Assembly (NCBI RefSeq): GCF_024679245.1
Contig: NC_090178.1
Span: 18,230,213-18,294,212, forward strand
Direction: 5' to 3'
Length of the DNA stretch: 64,000 nucleotides
DNA from: Pseudorasbora parva
Taxonomy: Eukaryota > Chordata > Actinopteri > Cypriniformes > Gobionidae
Positions 20,641 to 44,675 of this stretch are shown piece by piece. Under the pieces are notes generated by a model. The model ran no database searches, was not told the origin of the DNA, and saw nothing but the letters and a program-made list of their open reading frames with translations. The position numbers and the translations under genes are program-made. Within the stretch, counting starts at the first letter, position 1. The number at the start of each line of letters is the position of its first letter.

Positions 20641-20697
20641 CCCAGATATCAGCCCATGTGCAACCCCTTTGGGCCCCACATGGGTGTGTTGGCTGGG

Positions 20698-21533
20698 TAG
20701 GGGCTAATGCAATACATGTGATAGCTCATTCTGAGAGGAATTATGAGCTCCTCAGGATCTGATGCCACTCCAAAAGACCAGTTTTATAATAATTGTAAAA
20801 GACAGTTCTGCTGTAGCGTCCCATGGCCAAAGCCTGACTTCCTACCAAAACATTGATGGTTCTAGCCCGACAGTGATATGCAAGGAAAAACTTGATTGTT
20901 ATTGGAAGATTTGCTTTTACTTTAAGATTTACAAGGCCAGTGGGGGCATACAATGCACTGTAATGCAATACAGATGGTAGCTCATTTTAAGAGCAACTAT
21001 GAGCTCCTCAGGACCTGCTGCCACTCCATAAGACCTGTTTTAGAAAAATAGCAAAAGACAGTTCTGCTGAAGCATCCTCCAGCCAAAGCCTGACTAACTA
21101 CTGAAACTTGGATGGTTCTAGCCCGACAGTGACATGAAAGGAAAAAACTTAATTGTTTTTGGAAGATTTACCTTTTCTGCTGAAGCATCCCATAGCCAAA
21201 AGCTGGCTCCCTAAGTTTGACAGGATATGAAATTAATGGGAGACATCTTTGGCAAAATCTACATTTTTATTGGAAGATGCTTTCGTCAGGCCAGCAGGGG
21301 GTAATGCAAGGCACTGTAATGAAATACAGGTGGCAGATCATTCTGAGAGGAAATATTAGCTGCTCAGGATATATTGCCACTCCATTAGACCCATTTTTAA
21401 GAAATAGAAAAAGTCAGCTCTTCTGTAACATCCCATGGCCAAAGCCTGACTGCCCACCAAAACTGTGCTGGTTGTTGCCTGGCAGTCACATGAAAAGATG
21501 AAAACTTTTTGGAAAAAACTTGATTGTTATTAG
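20698..21533 (-). repeat. Inverted, strongly diverged satellite copies
   Basis: Read on the minus strand, this stretch aligns to the ~396 bp satellite. Blocks such as tagctcattctgag, gtagcgtcccatggccaaagcctgac and ggttctagccc(g)acagtga recur near 20730, 20976, 21060-21130 and 21330-21480 and are reverse complements of satellite blocks. About three shortened units are visible, much older than the plus-strand array. No gene. Confidence 0.75.
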
Positions 21534-22142
21534 GGGTCAAGCACCGAAGGTGTGAATGCACCTATTGAAACCTTTTGCATTCTTATTATTATTATTCTGT
21601 TTCATCTGCTCTGGAAGTATTTGGCAGCCCATAGAACCGTATGGTAAAAAGTTGTGAAATTTAGCACAATGATACAGGTGAATACCAATAGTAAACACAC
21701 CAAATTTGGAGTCTCTAACTTATTCCCTCTAGCACCACCACCTGTCCAAATGTTCCCTTATATTTATGCTAATAACTTTTGAACCACAATTTGAACAAAA
21801 TTTTTGTTTCCTCTGATTCGATTGGTTATGACTATGATGTAATTTTCTGTTATGTAAATTTTCCCGCCATTTTGAATTTTCAGAAAAAACTTTTTCGAAC
21901 TCCTAGGCCATTGTTCTGATTTTGAAACATCATCAAATCATGCTGACAAAAATTTATGGAATTCAAGTTGATTCTTCAAATCGCTTTTAATAAATCTGCA
22001 ATGCTTTATCGTATTCAGACCAAACTTGGTATATGACTTCACAAGCATGACCTAAAGTGACCTGTATTGTTCCGGGACAGCGCCATCTACTGGTCAGGAG
22101 ATACGAAAATGGCTATTTTTGCTTATAACTTCTGAATCTTTT

Positions 22143-23315
22143 CAACCCGTTCTCACTCCCAAGGCGTCAAAATCCGAATCATAGTCAAGTGCCTTCCGCG
22201 TCACAATTAAGACGCTAAAGGTGCCCCTGGGCGTCATTTTGCGACGCGCTGGGTGCTCCATTCATTACAATGTTAAACCTTTGGCGTCATAAACAGACGC
22301 ATTTAATTATTTGCGTTTATAAAAGCAGACATGATTTTATTAATATTTAAAGGCTACTTTTATATTTTGGAGCAACTAACTCCACTCCTACCCTAAACCT
22401 ACCCATATCTAAACAATATAAAAAACATAACAGGCAAATAAATGTACAGTCAGTCAGTTTTTATTGCAAAAACTGACCAAAGAAGTATACAAGTATTAAC
22501 TCATGTTGCATTCCAAGTCTTCTGAAGTCATACGATATCTTCATGTGAAGAACTGGGTTGATCTTGATGTTTTAATCGCTGAAATGATGATCCCGCTGCC
22601 CCGTGAACGAACTCATTCATATCTCATTCAAATAATTCAAAAGACTCCTGAGCATGACACAATCGGTCACAAGACACACGAGAGCCAATGACATTTTACA
22701 AACAATGCTGACGTAATGACGCAATTGGTCACAAGACATACGAGAGCCAATGCAATTTCACTATGAAATCTCACATAACGGGCGCCAATATTTGAAATTT
22801 GATGTGTTTGTTGATGATCTTCTGCGGATGGAGATGCTGATCGCTTTTGGGAATTTTCTTCATACAAATCAATTGTTTGGCCTCGGAAAACTTGGATTAT
22901 TTAACTTTTTTGAATAACTCGTGGATGCAGTAGTATGTTATAACCTGTGTTTTATATCATGTTCAGACAAATGGGTAGGTTTAGGGATGGGATGTGGTTG
23001 GGTTACATGTTAAGCATGTCTAAATAGCGTAAATAAAATAAATGTAAATAAAATTATGCTTTCTGATTAAATTGAAAAACACACTCCAACATGTCATAAT
23101 GGCAAAATTATAAACTAATACAATTTCACCATGACGATAACATTACTAATACCCAGTGCGTCTGTGTATGACGCCAAAGGTTTCTCACTGAAATTAATGG
23201 AACACCCAGCGCGTCGAAACATGACGCCTTGGGGCACCTTTAGCATCTTTATTGTGACGCAGAAGGCACTTGACCATGCTTCGGTTTTTGACGCCTTGGG
23301 AGTGAGAATGGGTTG
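22143..23315. mobile_element. 1.17 kb non-autonomous element with ~170 bp TIRs
   Basis: The left end CAACCC(G)TTCTCACTCCCAA matches the inverted right end, and similarity continues for about 170 bp with many CpG-type changes. Flanks are ATCTTTT on both sides (22136-22142, 23316-23322), a clean 7 bp or longer target duplication. Further inside, another inverted pair (acctacccatat near 22400, atgggtaggtttaggg near 22970) makes it partly foldback. No coding capacity. The 7-8 bp duplication suggests a hAT-type mobiliser, but this is not proven. Confidence 0.75.
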
Positions 23316-23585
23316 ATCTTTTGGGCAAAAACCATAAAACTGGTCTCCTTAGATTTAGGACATGATGCCAAGTCAATTGATATCCAGTTTTACCATATTG
23401 GCCATTTTGGCTTCGGCCATTTTGAATTATGTGATAAAATGCTGTATTTTTATGCAAAACGGATTTTTATGAAACTCAATATTGGTCATCAGCACCATAC
23501 CCTGAAGTAGCCTGAGAAAAATCGGAACAGTACCACCTAGTGGAAATAATGGACACTCCCGGCTATAACTTTTGGTGTGGTTGAC

Positions 23586-24367
23586 TTAAAGGGTTACTTC
23601 AGCGATTAGCATATGGCTTTGTATCAGTAGAAACCCTGGAGTATATTCAAATTATTGTGCTTTCCCCCCTCATATCTCCCTAAGACAAGAGATTTATGCA
23701 TTTTATTTCTGGAAAAATTCCTCCTATGATGCAAATTGACGATTTTTGCATCATAGGAGGAATGTTTGCCCAAAGGCTAAAGACTACAGCCAGCAGAGGG
23801 AGCCATTTCCGCATGTTTTGAATCCGCGCATGGGGGATGGGAGATCACACTCAGCTTGCAGGGAAAGCTCAGCTGGCAGCTACAGGATCATTTAAACGGA
23901 GCTATGGTGTGCAATGTAAGTCTTTTAACTTCTCAAATTCATTTCTATGAAAGTTAAGCTTGTAAAGGCATGAACTGAAACGCGCCAGACTGAACTCGCG
24001 TTGTGAATGTATGCCGCGAGTGTAGTCGCGATTACCTCAGCTCTCATCACTCCTGCAGTTAGTGCTCAGTGCTGTGATACTCACGCGGCGACTCACTCAT
24101 TATATTGAACAGACACGTTCAGTTTTTAATTGTAGTGTCTTCTCTAACTCAGTCACTGTAATCAAGTTGGTGGCGTTGGGAATGGCCTCACAGGGCAGCG
24201 AAGCATTCTGGGAATTGTAGTCTTTCACCCCCATGGGACAAAAATACATTTTCTGTCTTTTCTCAGCCTAGAAGACACCAAATTCAAAAATAATTTCACA
24301 TTTCTACTACATTGATGACCCAGTTTAAATACAGATTCATCTTCCCAGCGCTGAAGTACCCCTTTAA
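23586..24367. mobile_element. TTAA-flanked MITE, 782 bp
   Basis: The ends read TTAAAGGGTTACTTCAGCG and, inverted, TTAAAGGGGTACTTCAGCG; both borders are TTAA (23586-23589, 24364-24367), as for piggyBac or Kolobok elements. Inside is a perfect hairpin with 19 nt arms (23717-23735, 23745-23763) and a 9 nt loop. Non-coding. Confidence 0.75.
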
Positions 24368-24847
24368 TTTCATGGGAGTGACTTTTTTGTCTCCTGAATC
24401 CTTGTCGAGTCCAAGGATAGCAGACTTGACATATGGTTTGTGCAGCGTTCTAATTAAGCGCTAATACAACATTGGCTGATGTCTTCGAAACTGCTTGTCC
24501 GATCAAGACGAAACCATTATCAGAAGTTTGAAAACAGGTCGATAGCTTAATAATGTCAAAATATTGATAGTAAGGGGTAGAAAATCCTATCAAAGGTAAA
24601 ATCCTATCAAAGTCAGGTGTCAGTCATTTTGTATGGTTTTTTTTTCATATAAATGTCTATAACTCCAAAATTAAATTAGATATTTTCACCAAAATTTACA
24701 CACACAAGGACTATTTTTTTTTTTTAGGACACACCTGTTGATGGTGCTATAATAGAACAAAACATAAAATTCCCATAGACTGCAATGCATTTTTCAGCCT
24801 TTTTGCCTAAAATCTTAAAATAAATGTTTAATTGTTCATTGTTTCAG

Positions 24848-25128
24848 TTGGTCTGACACTCCCAGCCATTTTGGCATGTCTTGTCTTCTTTGCCGCTATA
24901 TTTGTGTTTGTTTTAGTGCTGTGCTTTATTTTCAAGGAAGAACTGTGTCTATTAATGGTTATAGCTACAGCAACATCTTCAGTTAGTCAGCTTGAGAGCC
25001 TTTCCATTAAGCCTAGTAGTCAATGTTCTATGATCAGATATAACCATATTCATCCGCACAGTCACACAAAACCAAAGCACAACCAAAACAATGTTCTTCT
25101 GCAAAATGCATGCAGTTTTGTTTTTTAA
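24848..25128 (+). other. Possible exon-like ORF with one membrane segment
   Basis: A stretch resembling a splice acceptor (ttgtttcag, ending 24847) is followed by an open frame to TAA 25126. It would encode a hydrophobic segment (LPAILACLVFFAAIFVFVLV) followed by KEE, then a His/Gln/Ser-rich tail. There is no ATG, no partner exon was found in the window, and it abuts repeat DNA. I do not recognise it; it may be chance. Confidence 0.2.
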
Positions 25129-26754
25129 GTGCTAAAGGGCCAAATGTTACAACATAGTGTTGCCTTAAGTGTTTATGGTCACCCTTAATTTGTAGCCTTA
25201 CTATGGATCACAAATTTTGGAACAAGGTCGATTACATTTGAACCGGATGCATTAATGTAACCATACAAGCTGATGTGATGTACAGTATGTATGTAGTGTT
25301 ACCTATTATATATGCAGAGGTGTGGGGGAAGGTATTTATGTTGATTTTTTTTCTGTCTTGTGTTAAATTTGGTGGGGTGGGGGTTATGATAACAAAGTTA
25401 GTGGACTTTATTTATTTTTTGTTAAGATTATACTTTGATAGCATTTGTTAAATTAGCTATAAAGTCCGGCAAAAACAGTACAATACATTTTGTTTTCTAC
25501 CTGATCCATCTACTGCACAGTGAAGAGCTCTCACTCCTCCCCCGTCTCTAGCTCTAGTTGGAAGGTCAAACAGAAGTTTCTGTACCTGCTTATCTAACCA
25601 TTATATGACTGCATTAAAACTGGCTTTCCTCTCCAAATATTGTGTAAGTTTCATTCTTTTCCTGTAATCAATGTAAACACTCCACTTACTGTACAAAAAA
25701 AAATGTTTAAAGCCATGCAAAATTCCATTAAAAAAAAAAGGTATTGTGTGTTCATTTGAAAACATTCACCAAAGATTCCCATCATCTCACTTTCACTGGA
25801 ACTATATCTCAATTATTGCAATCAATATGTGCTGCACATAGTTGCTGCTGGAACATGCTGTTCCTTTGGGAGTATCCTGGAAATTTGTGGATTTCAGATG
25901 CATAATAATTTAATTATAATTCACAGCTGTATTCCGTTGCTTCACATTTACGTTATTCCCACGGTGGGATTTGCATGTTGATCATGTTTAATGAGAAGCT
26001 TCCTGAGAAGCAGATAAATGTTTAAAGAAAGCTAAATAAAGAAACTGCCAATGGACAAGTCTACAGCCCTCCAAAGATTCTAAGGCTTTTGATTTATTTT
26101 TGAATATCCTCAAAGATTTGCCTTATGCCTGTAATGTCATGATCTATTAGGCAGATCAGTTATTTAATTATTACATTAAATAATCTAGAATTCTTATTTT
26201 TCACAGAACATTTTGAAATGGTAAAAAATGCACTTCATGTTGTAGGAGAACTGTTATCTTTTTATGGCGCGCTGGTGATGAATTAGCAACCATATGTAAC
26301 CAAGGTAACAATACGCGAACACTGCATGATAGCACCGTTTACTTTTCATTAATGACCTAAAATAGGAACTAGAAAGTTTGCTTATGATGGCAATAGAGCT
26401 ATGCTATGCAAAGGAATATCATTAAATCTTTTTTTTCTCTCTCTCTCTTCCAAAAGCGTGATTATCTTAGGTAAGAAAAAATCCCTACAGAAAATGATCA
26501 GATAGCTGTTTCCATAATTAGACACAAATAATCAATAAAGTTAAATAAAGTTACCAGTTGAATTGGTTAAGTAATGTCTGTATTATCTGTAGAAGAAAAC
26601 CCGAACTGTGCTGCAATAAAATCCTTGGTACCGTTCAATAATATCAAGTTGGAGTGCGTCATGGATTGTACACAAGGTGGCTGCGTGCGCGCGCTGGTCG
26701 AGTAGAGACACCAGTGCGCATTGATGAGGATGCTGAAGCCCACGAGGACCTTCC
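25129..26754 (+). other. AT-rich DNA upstream of mchr2, no gene seen
   Basis: Non-repetitive apart from short A runs. It presumably contains the mchr2 5' UTR and promoter, but I see no convincing TATA box or CpG island; a GC-richer patch with gcgcgc lies at about 26680-26700, shortly before the start codon. Confidence 0.4.
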
Positions 26755-39456
<12,702 letters not shown>

Positions 39457-39669
39457 TTAAATTGATAGTTCACCCAAAAAATGAAAATACTGTCATTAAC
39501 CCACCCCCATGTTGTTCCAAACCATGAGAATTTTTTTGTGAAACACAAAAGGAAAAAAGAGTGAGACATTTCTCAAAATATCTTCCACAGACCTAGCACT
39601 GTTTCGGAACAACATCAGTTTGAGTAAATAATGACAACATTTTCATTTGGGGGTGAAGTATCTCTTTAA
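39457..39669. mobile_element. TTAA-flanked MITE, 213 bp
   Basis: The ends TTAAATTGATAGTTCACCC and, inverted, TTAAAGAGATACTTCACCC are bordered by TTAA (39457-39460, 39666-39669). The inside (aatactgtcattaaccc, ttccaaaccatgag) is a very common cyprinid MITE. Confidence 0.85.
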
Positions 39670-40888
39670 GAGAGAATTTTTTGGATAATAATAAAAAATA
39701 TTCTTAAAATATAGGGTTCTAGTGCTGCTTCTTTCCTCCACATAAGAACCACTCTCAGTTTGTGTGAGGTAACCGTGATGTTTAGTGGACCAAAAATGTT
39801 GATTCGACCGAGTTGTTATTTGACTATGCAAAAGCATGGTGCACATTGCACATTTCCCGCTCCCACAATGTCGGCACATGCTTGTGTGGCTTGTGCTGAT
39901 TATCCAGCCTCCACAACTCCAGATGGATCAACACATGCTGAAAATGCGACAAACTAAGACACAGTTTTCCATCTGACCTCAATCTATCACTTCTGTTTGC
40001 CTGTATAAATGTCAGCGTGCTTCCACTCTCCGACTCAGTGAGAAAAATGTAATCATGTTGTCATCTTATAAGTCGTTTTAACAGCCTCATCAGAGTTTGT
40101 TTGCATGTTAATCGAGTCAGTGTGGGTGGGCATTGCTTTAACCTGTTGTCATGTATCTTGTCGAAATGCTTCTGCCATGGGCGTACTTGCCTGATAGAGT
40201 TAAGTCTGTTGCCCTTCAGTTTTATAAGACTGTTGTTTACAGGTGTGTTTTTTGGGTAAAGGCCCGTTCACACCAAGGATAACTATAACGGTTAAGTATT
40301 AAAAACCATGTAAAAGAGCAGAGTCTGATAATAGCACAGAGGAACAAAAAAATATATACCCAGCTCATTCTGCTTCAAAGAGCTTGAGCATTTCAAGAAA
40401 TGTGTGCTTATAATACTGTAAATAGAATATTATTGTGCATTGGTGCAGATGCTAATATAGTTATAGTCATGTTAGTTTGGACTGATGATCTAGCTTTGTA
40501 ACACACAGTTTAGGATGTACATGTTCACCATTAACCTTAGAAGCAGATTAGAAGACAAAGGGCGCAGAAATCACCTGTACTGAGCACGAGCCGGGCCGCT
40601 TTAATGGTTTTTGAAACGATTACATGCATTCTAATGGAGGACATTAACATGCATGTGTTAGAAACAATAGCATCCCTCATTGTTTCTCCTTTCTTCATTA
40701 AAGCTGTAATTCAGTGCAAAATGATTGACTGCCAAGTTTTTTGAACATCAAAGCTTTTTTTAATATGATTTCCCCCTAACCAGAAACCCCATTAAATTAA
40801 CATGCATTTGGAATCTTTTGCCCAATAAGTTGCTTAATGAATTGTAAGAGGCATTAACAGTGGTCAGGGCCTCACATTAATGTCATTT

Positions 40889-40950
<62 letters not shown>

Positions 40951-41712
40951 TGTCTATTTTGATTCGCACTGAGATGTGACGTGTGTGACATGAGTGAGGT
41001 CTCCAGTGCTCTTCATGCCCCGTTAATAACCTGGCCAGCTTTGATGTGGCAGTGTGGAGTGAGGTGGCTCTTTCTCCGCATCACTTGTGGCATGTAAATC
41101 CAGCCAGCATTTTATCTCTTTACCTGCTGTTCAAGGGGCAACTGGGTTTGCTCTAGCTGCCTGTATGTGCACTCTGTTGAAGCATCATGTAGTCATGAGA
41201 TGTCACCTACCCAACGGGCCGCTCACAAATGCTTTGCGAAGAATGTGTGCATTTTCTTGTCTGTTCATTTGATAATACTGCCTGTCTGTGTGTGACATTG
41301 TTTTAGCTATAAACATGTATTTCTGAATTACTTGTAGCAGTACTTGTTACTAGGCTGGTCTAGCTTGTTTGTACGAAAGCCTGCTTCTGCCTCAGAGGGG
41401 GGGGGGGGGGGGGGGGAGACTTTATATAACACACAATTGCATTTTATTTCTCATAATTGTGAGAAGAAAAATCAAATCTTCCAATTATTGAACGTGACTC
41501 TCGTGATATGACTTTCTCACAATTGCTTCTTTATATCAGTCTGTGTGGTATGTCTTGTAAATTGTAATATAACTTTATATCTCTCAATTGTATTTATATC
41601 AGGCATGGTAATGTTTCTCTATTTTTACAGTCATTTATAATTTCTACTGTTTCTCATTTTTGCGACTAACTTACATCTTTAAATCCTGCAGTCGTAAGAT
41701 TATGTTTACACT
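39670..41712. other. Intergenic DNA with a (GT)n, a G20 run and a CNE-like block
   Basis: Contains (GT)n at 40895-40948 and a run of 20 G at 41397-41416. The stretch 40560-40890 is non-repetitive and rich in ATTA and ATGCAT motifs, resembling conserved regulatory DNA. No gene. Confidence 0.4.
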
Positions 41713-42317
41713 CAGCGGCGTAGCACCAAATTTTGCCGTGATCTGATTGGCTTAAGTAGACGGTGGGTGGAGTCTACGTATTTGTGGATTTTTTTTGAGT
41801 CTAGACGCTAGAAATGTTTCAAAATCCACGTGCTGTGCTGCGATCCACAAATGCACAAGAGGAGATCCACAAATGAAGAGGAAGCCATCAACAAATGCAA
41901 GGAAGCGATTCACAAATGAATGCAATTTATGCAAGGCAGAGTTGTGTGTTTTTGACATGTGTGGATTTTTTTGTTACTCACAAATATCATTGTATTATAA
42001 TCTAATTTATTATTGTGAAACTCCTGCATATATTTGTGGATCTCATAATGTTGATTTGTGGAATTATTTATTTTTTGTGAATCGTTTTACATTTATTTGT
42101 GGATAACAATATATTTGTTTGGAATAATGCAACAATATTACCCCCATATTTGGGCCCTGCATACAAACCATCTTGCTGGGCCCCTGTACCATGTATGTGT
42201 ATGTATAGAAAACTGACTTCTAAGTATGACTTCTAATGTATAGAAAACTGTCTTCTAACCCTCTGGCTAAGGCCCTGGTTACTCGGTACCCTTTATCCCC
42301 CCAGTCCGACGCCCCTG
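41713..42317. mobile_element. Probable hAT-like element with repeated ATCCACAAAT motif
   Basis: The left end CAGCGGCGTAGCACC and the inverted right end CAGGGGCGTCGGACTGG are similar for about 10 bp. Flanks TTTACACT (41705-41712) and CTTACATG (42318-42325) agree at 5 of 8 positions, so the boundary is tentative. Inside, atccacaaat or its complement recurs about ten times in both orientations. Confidence 0.45.
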
Positions 42318-42324
42318 CTTACAT

Positions 42325-42589
42325 GAGCTGGCGTAGGATTTGAGCGTGCCGTACGCCAACGTCCATATTGATAAATCTCGAAGTCACCATGGTTTTGGGT
42401 GTACGCAAGATGTACGCTGGAAATTTGGTGTACGCACTTTTGATAAATGAGGGCCAATGGCCCTCATTTATCAAAAGTGCGTACACCAAATTTCCAGCGT
42501 ACACCTTGCGTACACCCAAACCCACGGTGACTTTGAGATTTATCAATATGGACGTTGGCGTACGGCACGCTCAAATCCTACGCCAGCTC
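42325..42589. repeat. 265 bp near-perfect palindrome
   Basis: Arms of 132 bp meet at one central base (42457) with about four mismatches. The centre reads gagggccaatggccctc. The right arm is the left end of the 42459-43736 element; the left arm is a partial inverted copy of it. Confidence 0.93.
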
Positions 42590-43736
42590 AGGAGGTGGTG
42601 TACGCACGTTTGAGTTAGTGGGGAAATGCGCAGAAAAACAATAACACCACAAAACGCACTGACAAGATATGCTATATTATGACGCACTGTTAAAAACCAC
42701 AACAACAACATTTAGTGTTTATTTTTGTGCAACATGAACGTCAATGTTTAATTTGTGTGACTTTACCAAAGCGTTTGATCTGTAGGCATATGTATTCCTC
42801 CAGTCGCGAGCCGGTGCGCTTTACCTGACGTTTCAGGCCAGCCTGGCCCGGCAGCTGCGCACGGACTGGGACTAAAATAATTCAGACTGACAAAATAATA
42901 AAAATGACCTTCTTCTTTTAAATAATAATAAAATCAATAAAAACGGCATTCTTATTCTAAATAACAAGCGTCATTAAGAATAATAATCATAATAATAAGA
43001 AAAGAATCTTACAAATTGTCATGTAGTTATTAATGTGAATGAATGGTAGGCTACTCCACATCACATCAGCATCACTATCGTACACCCCAATACATGTGCC
43101 GTGATACGAAATTAAATGCTAATTGTTTCAAAACGTGCTGTAAAATAATGCATTGTGATGGTAATTTATCATCCAAACAGCTATTTAAACTGCTGGAGTG
43201 CGCTTCTCAACCCCCACACTAACAGTAGCTACTCGTAATTTGGGTCCATATTTTGTTTTTGTAGGTGCCTTTAATCCCACTCTTTAAACTCCCAAATAAA
43301 ACAATTTCGGGTTTTTTTCTTCCCTGGTGATGGTCTCGATGGGCGCGTCTCAATCATCTCAATAGTTCAGTAGTCAGAGCACTGATCAGGGAGTCAACCC
43401 ATTGACTCATGTCCTAATCAGTGCCCTGACTAGTGGACTAGTGAGATGATTGAGCGCGCCCGATCTCCACGTCGGAGAAGTTTCGTTTCTTTGCCGTCTT
43501 CGGTGTGTCCATGGCGTAAAATGAGGGCGTGCGGGAGGCGGAGACTTGAATATATAGGGGCGTGTTATTCTAATGACGATCGTTTTCAGCCGCGGGATTT
43601 ATCAAGGGCAAGTATTGCGTACACCTGAATTGCAGAGGTGCGCACAGTTTCATAAATCAGGCGGTGAGAGGAGTGTAAGCATAATCTTACGCCAATATAT
43701 ACACCAGTTTCTACGCAAGATTGATAAATGAGGGCC
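42459..43736. mobile_element. 1.28 kb non-autonomous DNA transposon (GGCCCTCATTTATCAA ends)
   Basis: Starts GGCCCTCATTTATCAA and ends with its inverse; AAT borders both sides (42456-42458, 43737-43739), suggesting a 3 bp duplication as in Harbinger-type elements. The inner DNA repeats tacgc/gcgta motifs near both ends. A 121 bp hairpin element is nested at 43341-43461. No transposase. Confidence 0.65.
43341..43461. mobile_element. 121 bp foldback MITE
   Basis: The arms GGGCGCGTCTCAATCATCTC and, inverted, GGGCGCGCTCAATCATCTC continue with about 50 bp of pairing on each side, leaving a short centre. Flanked by GAT on both sides. Nested in the larger element. Confidence 0.6.
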
Positions 43737-44675
43737 AATGTGACTAAATCAGTTACACGATTGTTAATGGGATTGAATGAGATTGAAACCGTAGGTAAAC
43801 TTTGGTTCATCACCTGTCAATCATATTGTTCTTTGACCAGCTCCGCCCAAAGCATCTCCTATGCTTTCGAACGGTGGCAAAACTCTACTCCAGTGTGCAT
43901 TTGGTTGGTTAAAAACACATTTGTTGTCTTGCGCTAACCCAGAGAGAACATGTCTGATCGCCCTCTTGACCTTGAGATGAATGGCTGCCCAAACCAGTCC
44001 CTGCTACACATTATCATTTAAATGGCCCAAGGAGAAGGTTAGGTCAGCTCATTTGATGTTGAAATGCAAACAGAGATCAAAGGAGAGATCTCGCAGTGGC
44101 CTATATTTACAGTAGTCGGTCTTGGATTGGTGTGTTCGGTGGCAGAGGTGGAGTGTATTGTCTGTGTGTATGTGTTAGATGAGAGTTTTGTAGGAGGGAA
44201 GAGCACATTGTCTGTTTGTTCTGCTTGGTCCTCATGGGTAGATAGCTCATTAACCATTGTGGCCTGGCACAATAGCCAAGAGCGCCGGCTGCATGGGTAC
44301 AACAAGTCCAGCACAATACCTGTAAACAGCCAGCGGCTTAATTGAAAAAGGCCCCTGGGATCACCAGGCTGTCATAACAATAATAGACTTACATAGATGC
44401 ATAATATCAAAATTGCACGGGCCTATTGGTGGAGAAGTACATGTGTGTGTGATTGTGGTTTCTCAGTGAAACGGTGGTTTAATGGTGTTGAGACGTTACT
44501 CTGCTATTTTAAGAGAGGCATGTGTACTAACTGAGTATCAGCTTACAATATTATCTTGATATCTCATGATATAATAATGTTGCATTTCTTTTTAGTTGGT
44601 GCAATAAATATTCTTTAGTTGTGTTAAATGATTTAACAATAATTTATTGGTGTTTTAAATAAATAAGAGAATTAT
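43737..44675. other. Intergenic DNA, CNE-like block
   Basis: No gene. The stretch about 44200-44400 (tcattaaccattgtggcctg ... ggcttaattgaaaaaggcc) is non-repetitive and resembles conserved regulatory DNA. Confidence 0.35.

Larger units (their letters stand above)
17823..20697. mobile_element. 2.9 kb DNA transposon with 27 bp TIRs, non-coding
   Basis: The left end CCCAGCCAACAC...ATGTGGGGCCC (17823-17849) matches the reverse complement of the right end (about 20671-20697) at 23 of 27 positions. Sub-terminal DNA on both sides is rich in cccatgtggg/ggcccca motifs. No transposase is seen. It has been invaded by a Harbinger-like MITE (18461-18998) and a hAT-like MITE (19816-19996), holds a T33 tract (19160-19192), and ends with 93 bp tandem repeats. 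I could not find a matching target-site duplication: the left flank is plus-oriented satellite and the right flank is inverted satellite, so a rearrangement has occurred. The stretches 18067-18460 and 19193-19807 show nothing further. Confidence 0.6.
21534..24830. mobile_element. Old interspersed repeat (caagcaccgaaggtg family), twice interrupted
   Basis: Begins gggtcaagcaccgaaggtg with a short ATT-rich tract, and holds phrases such as ctctagcaccaccacctgtcc and cccatagactgcaatgcat that I associate with a common fish interspersed repeat. Pieces at 21534-22142, 23316-23585 and 24368-24830 join when the two later insertions are removed (the break at tctgaatctttt is continuous with gggcaaaaacc). 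I see no transposase and will not assign a superfamily. Confidence 0.5.

Noticed and set aside
42319..42613. Two similar ~80-residue open frames on opposite strands
   Set aside because: They are the two arms of the 265 bp palindrome read on each strand.
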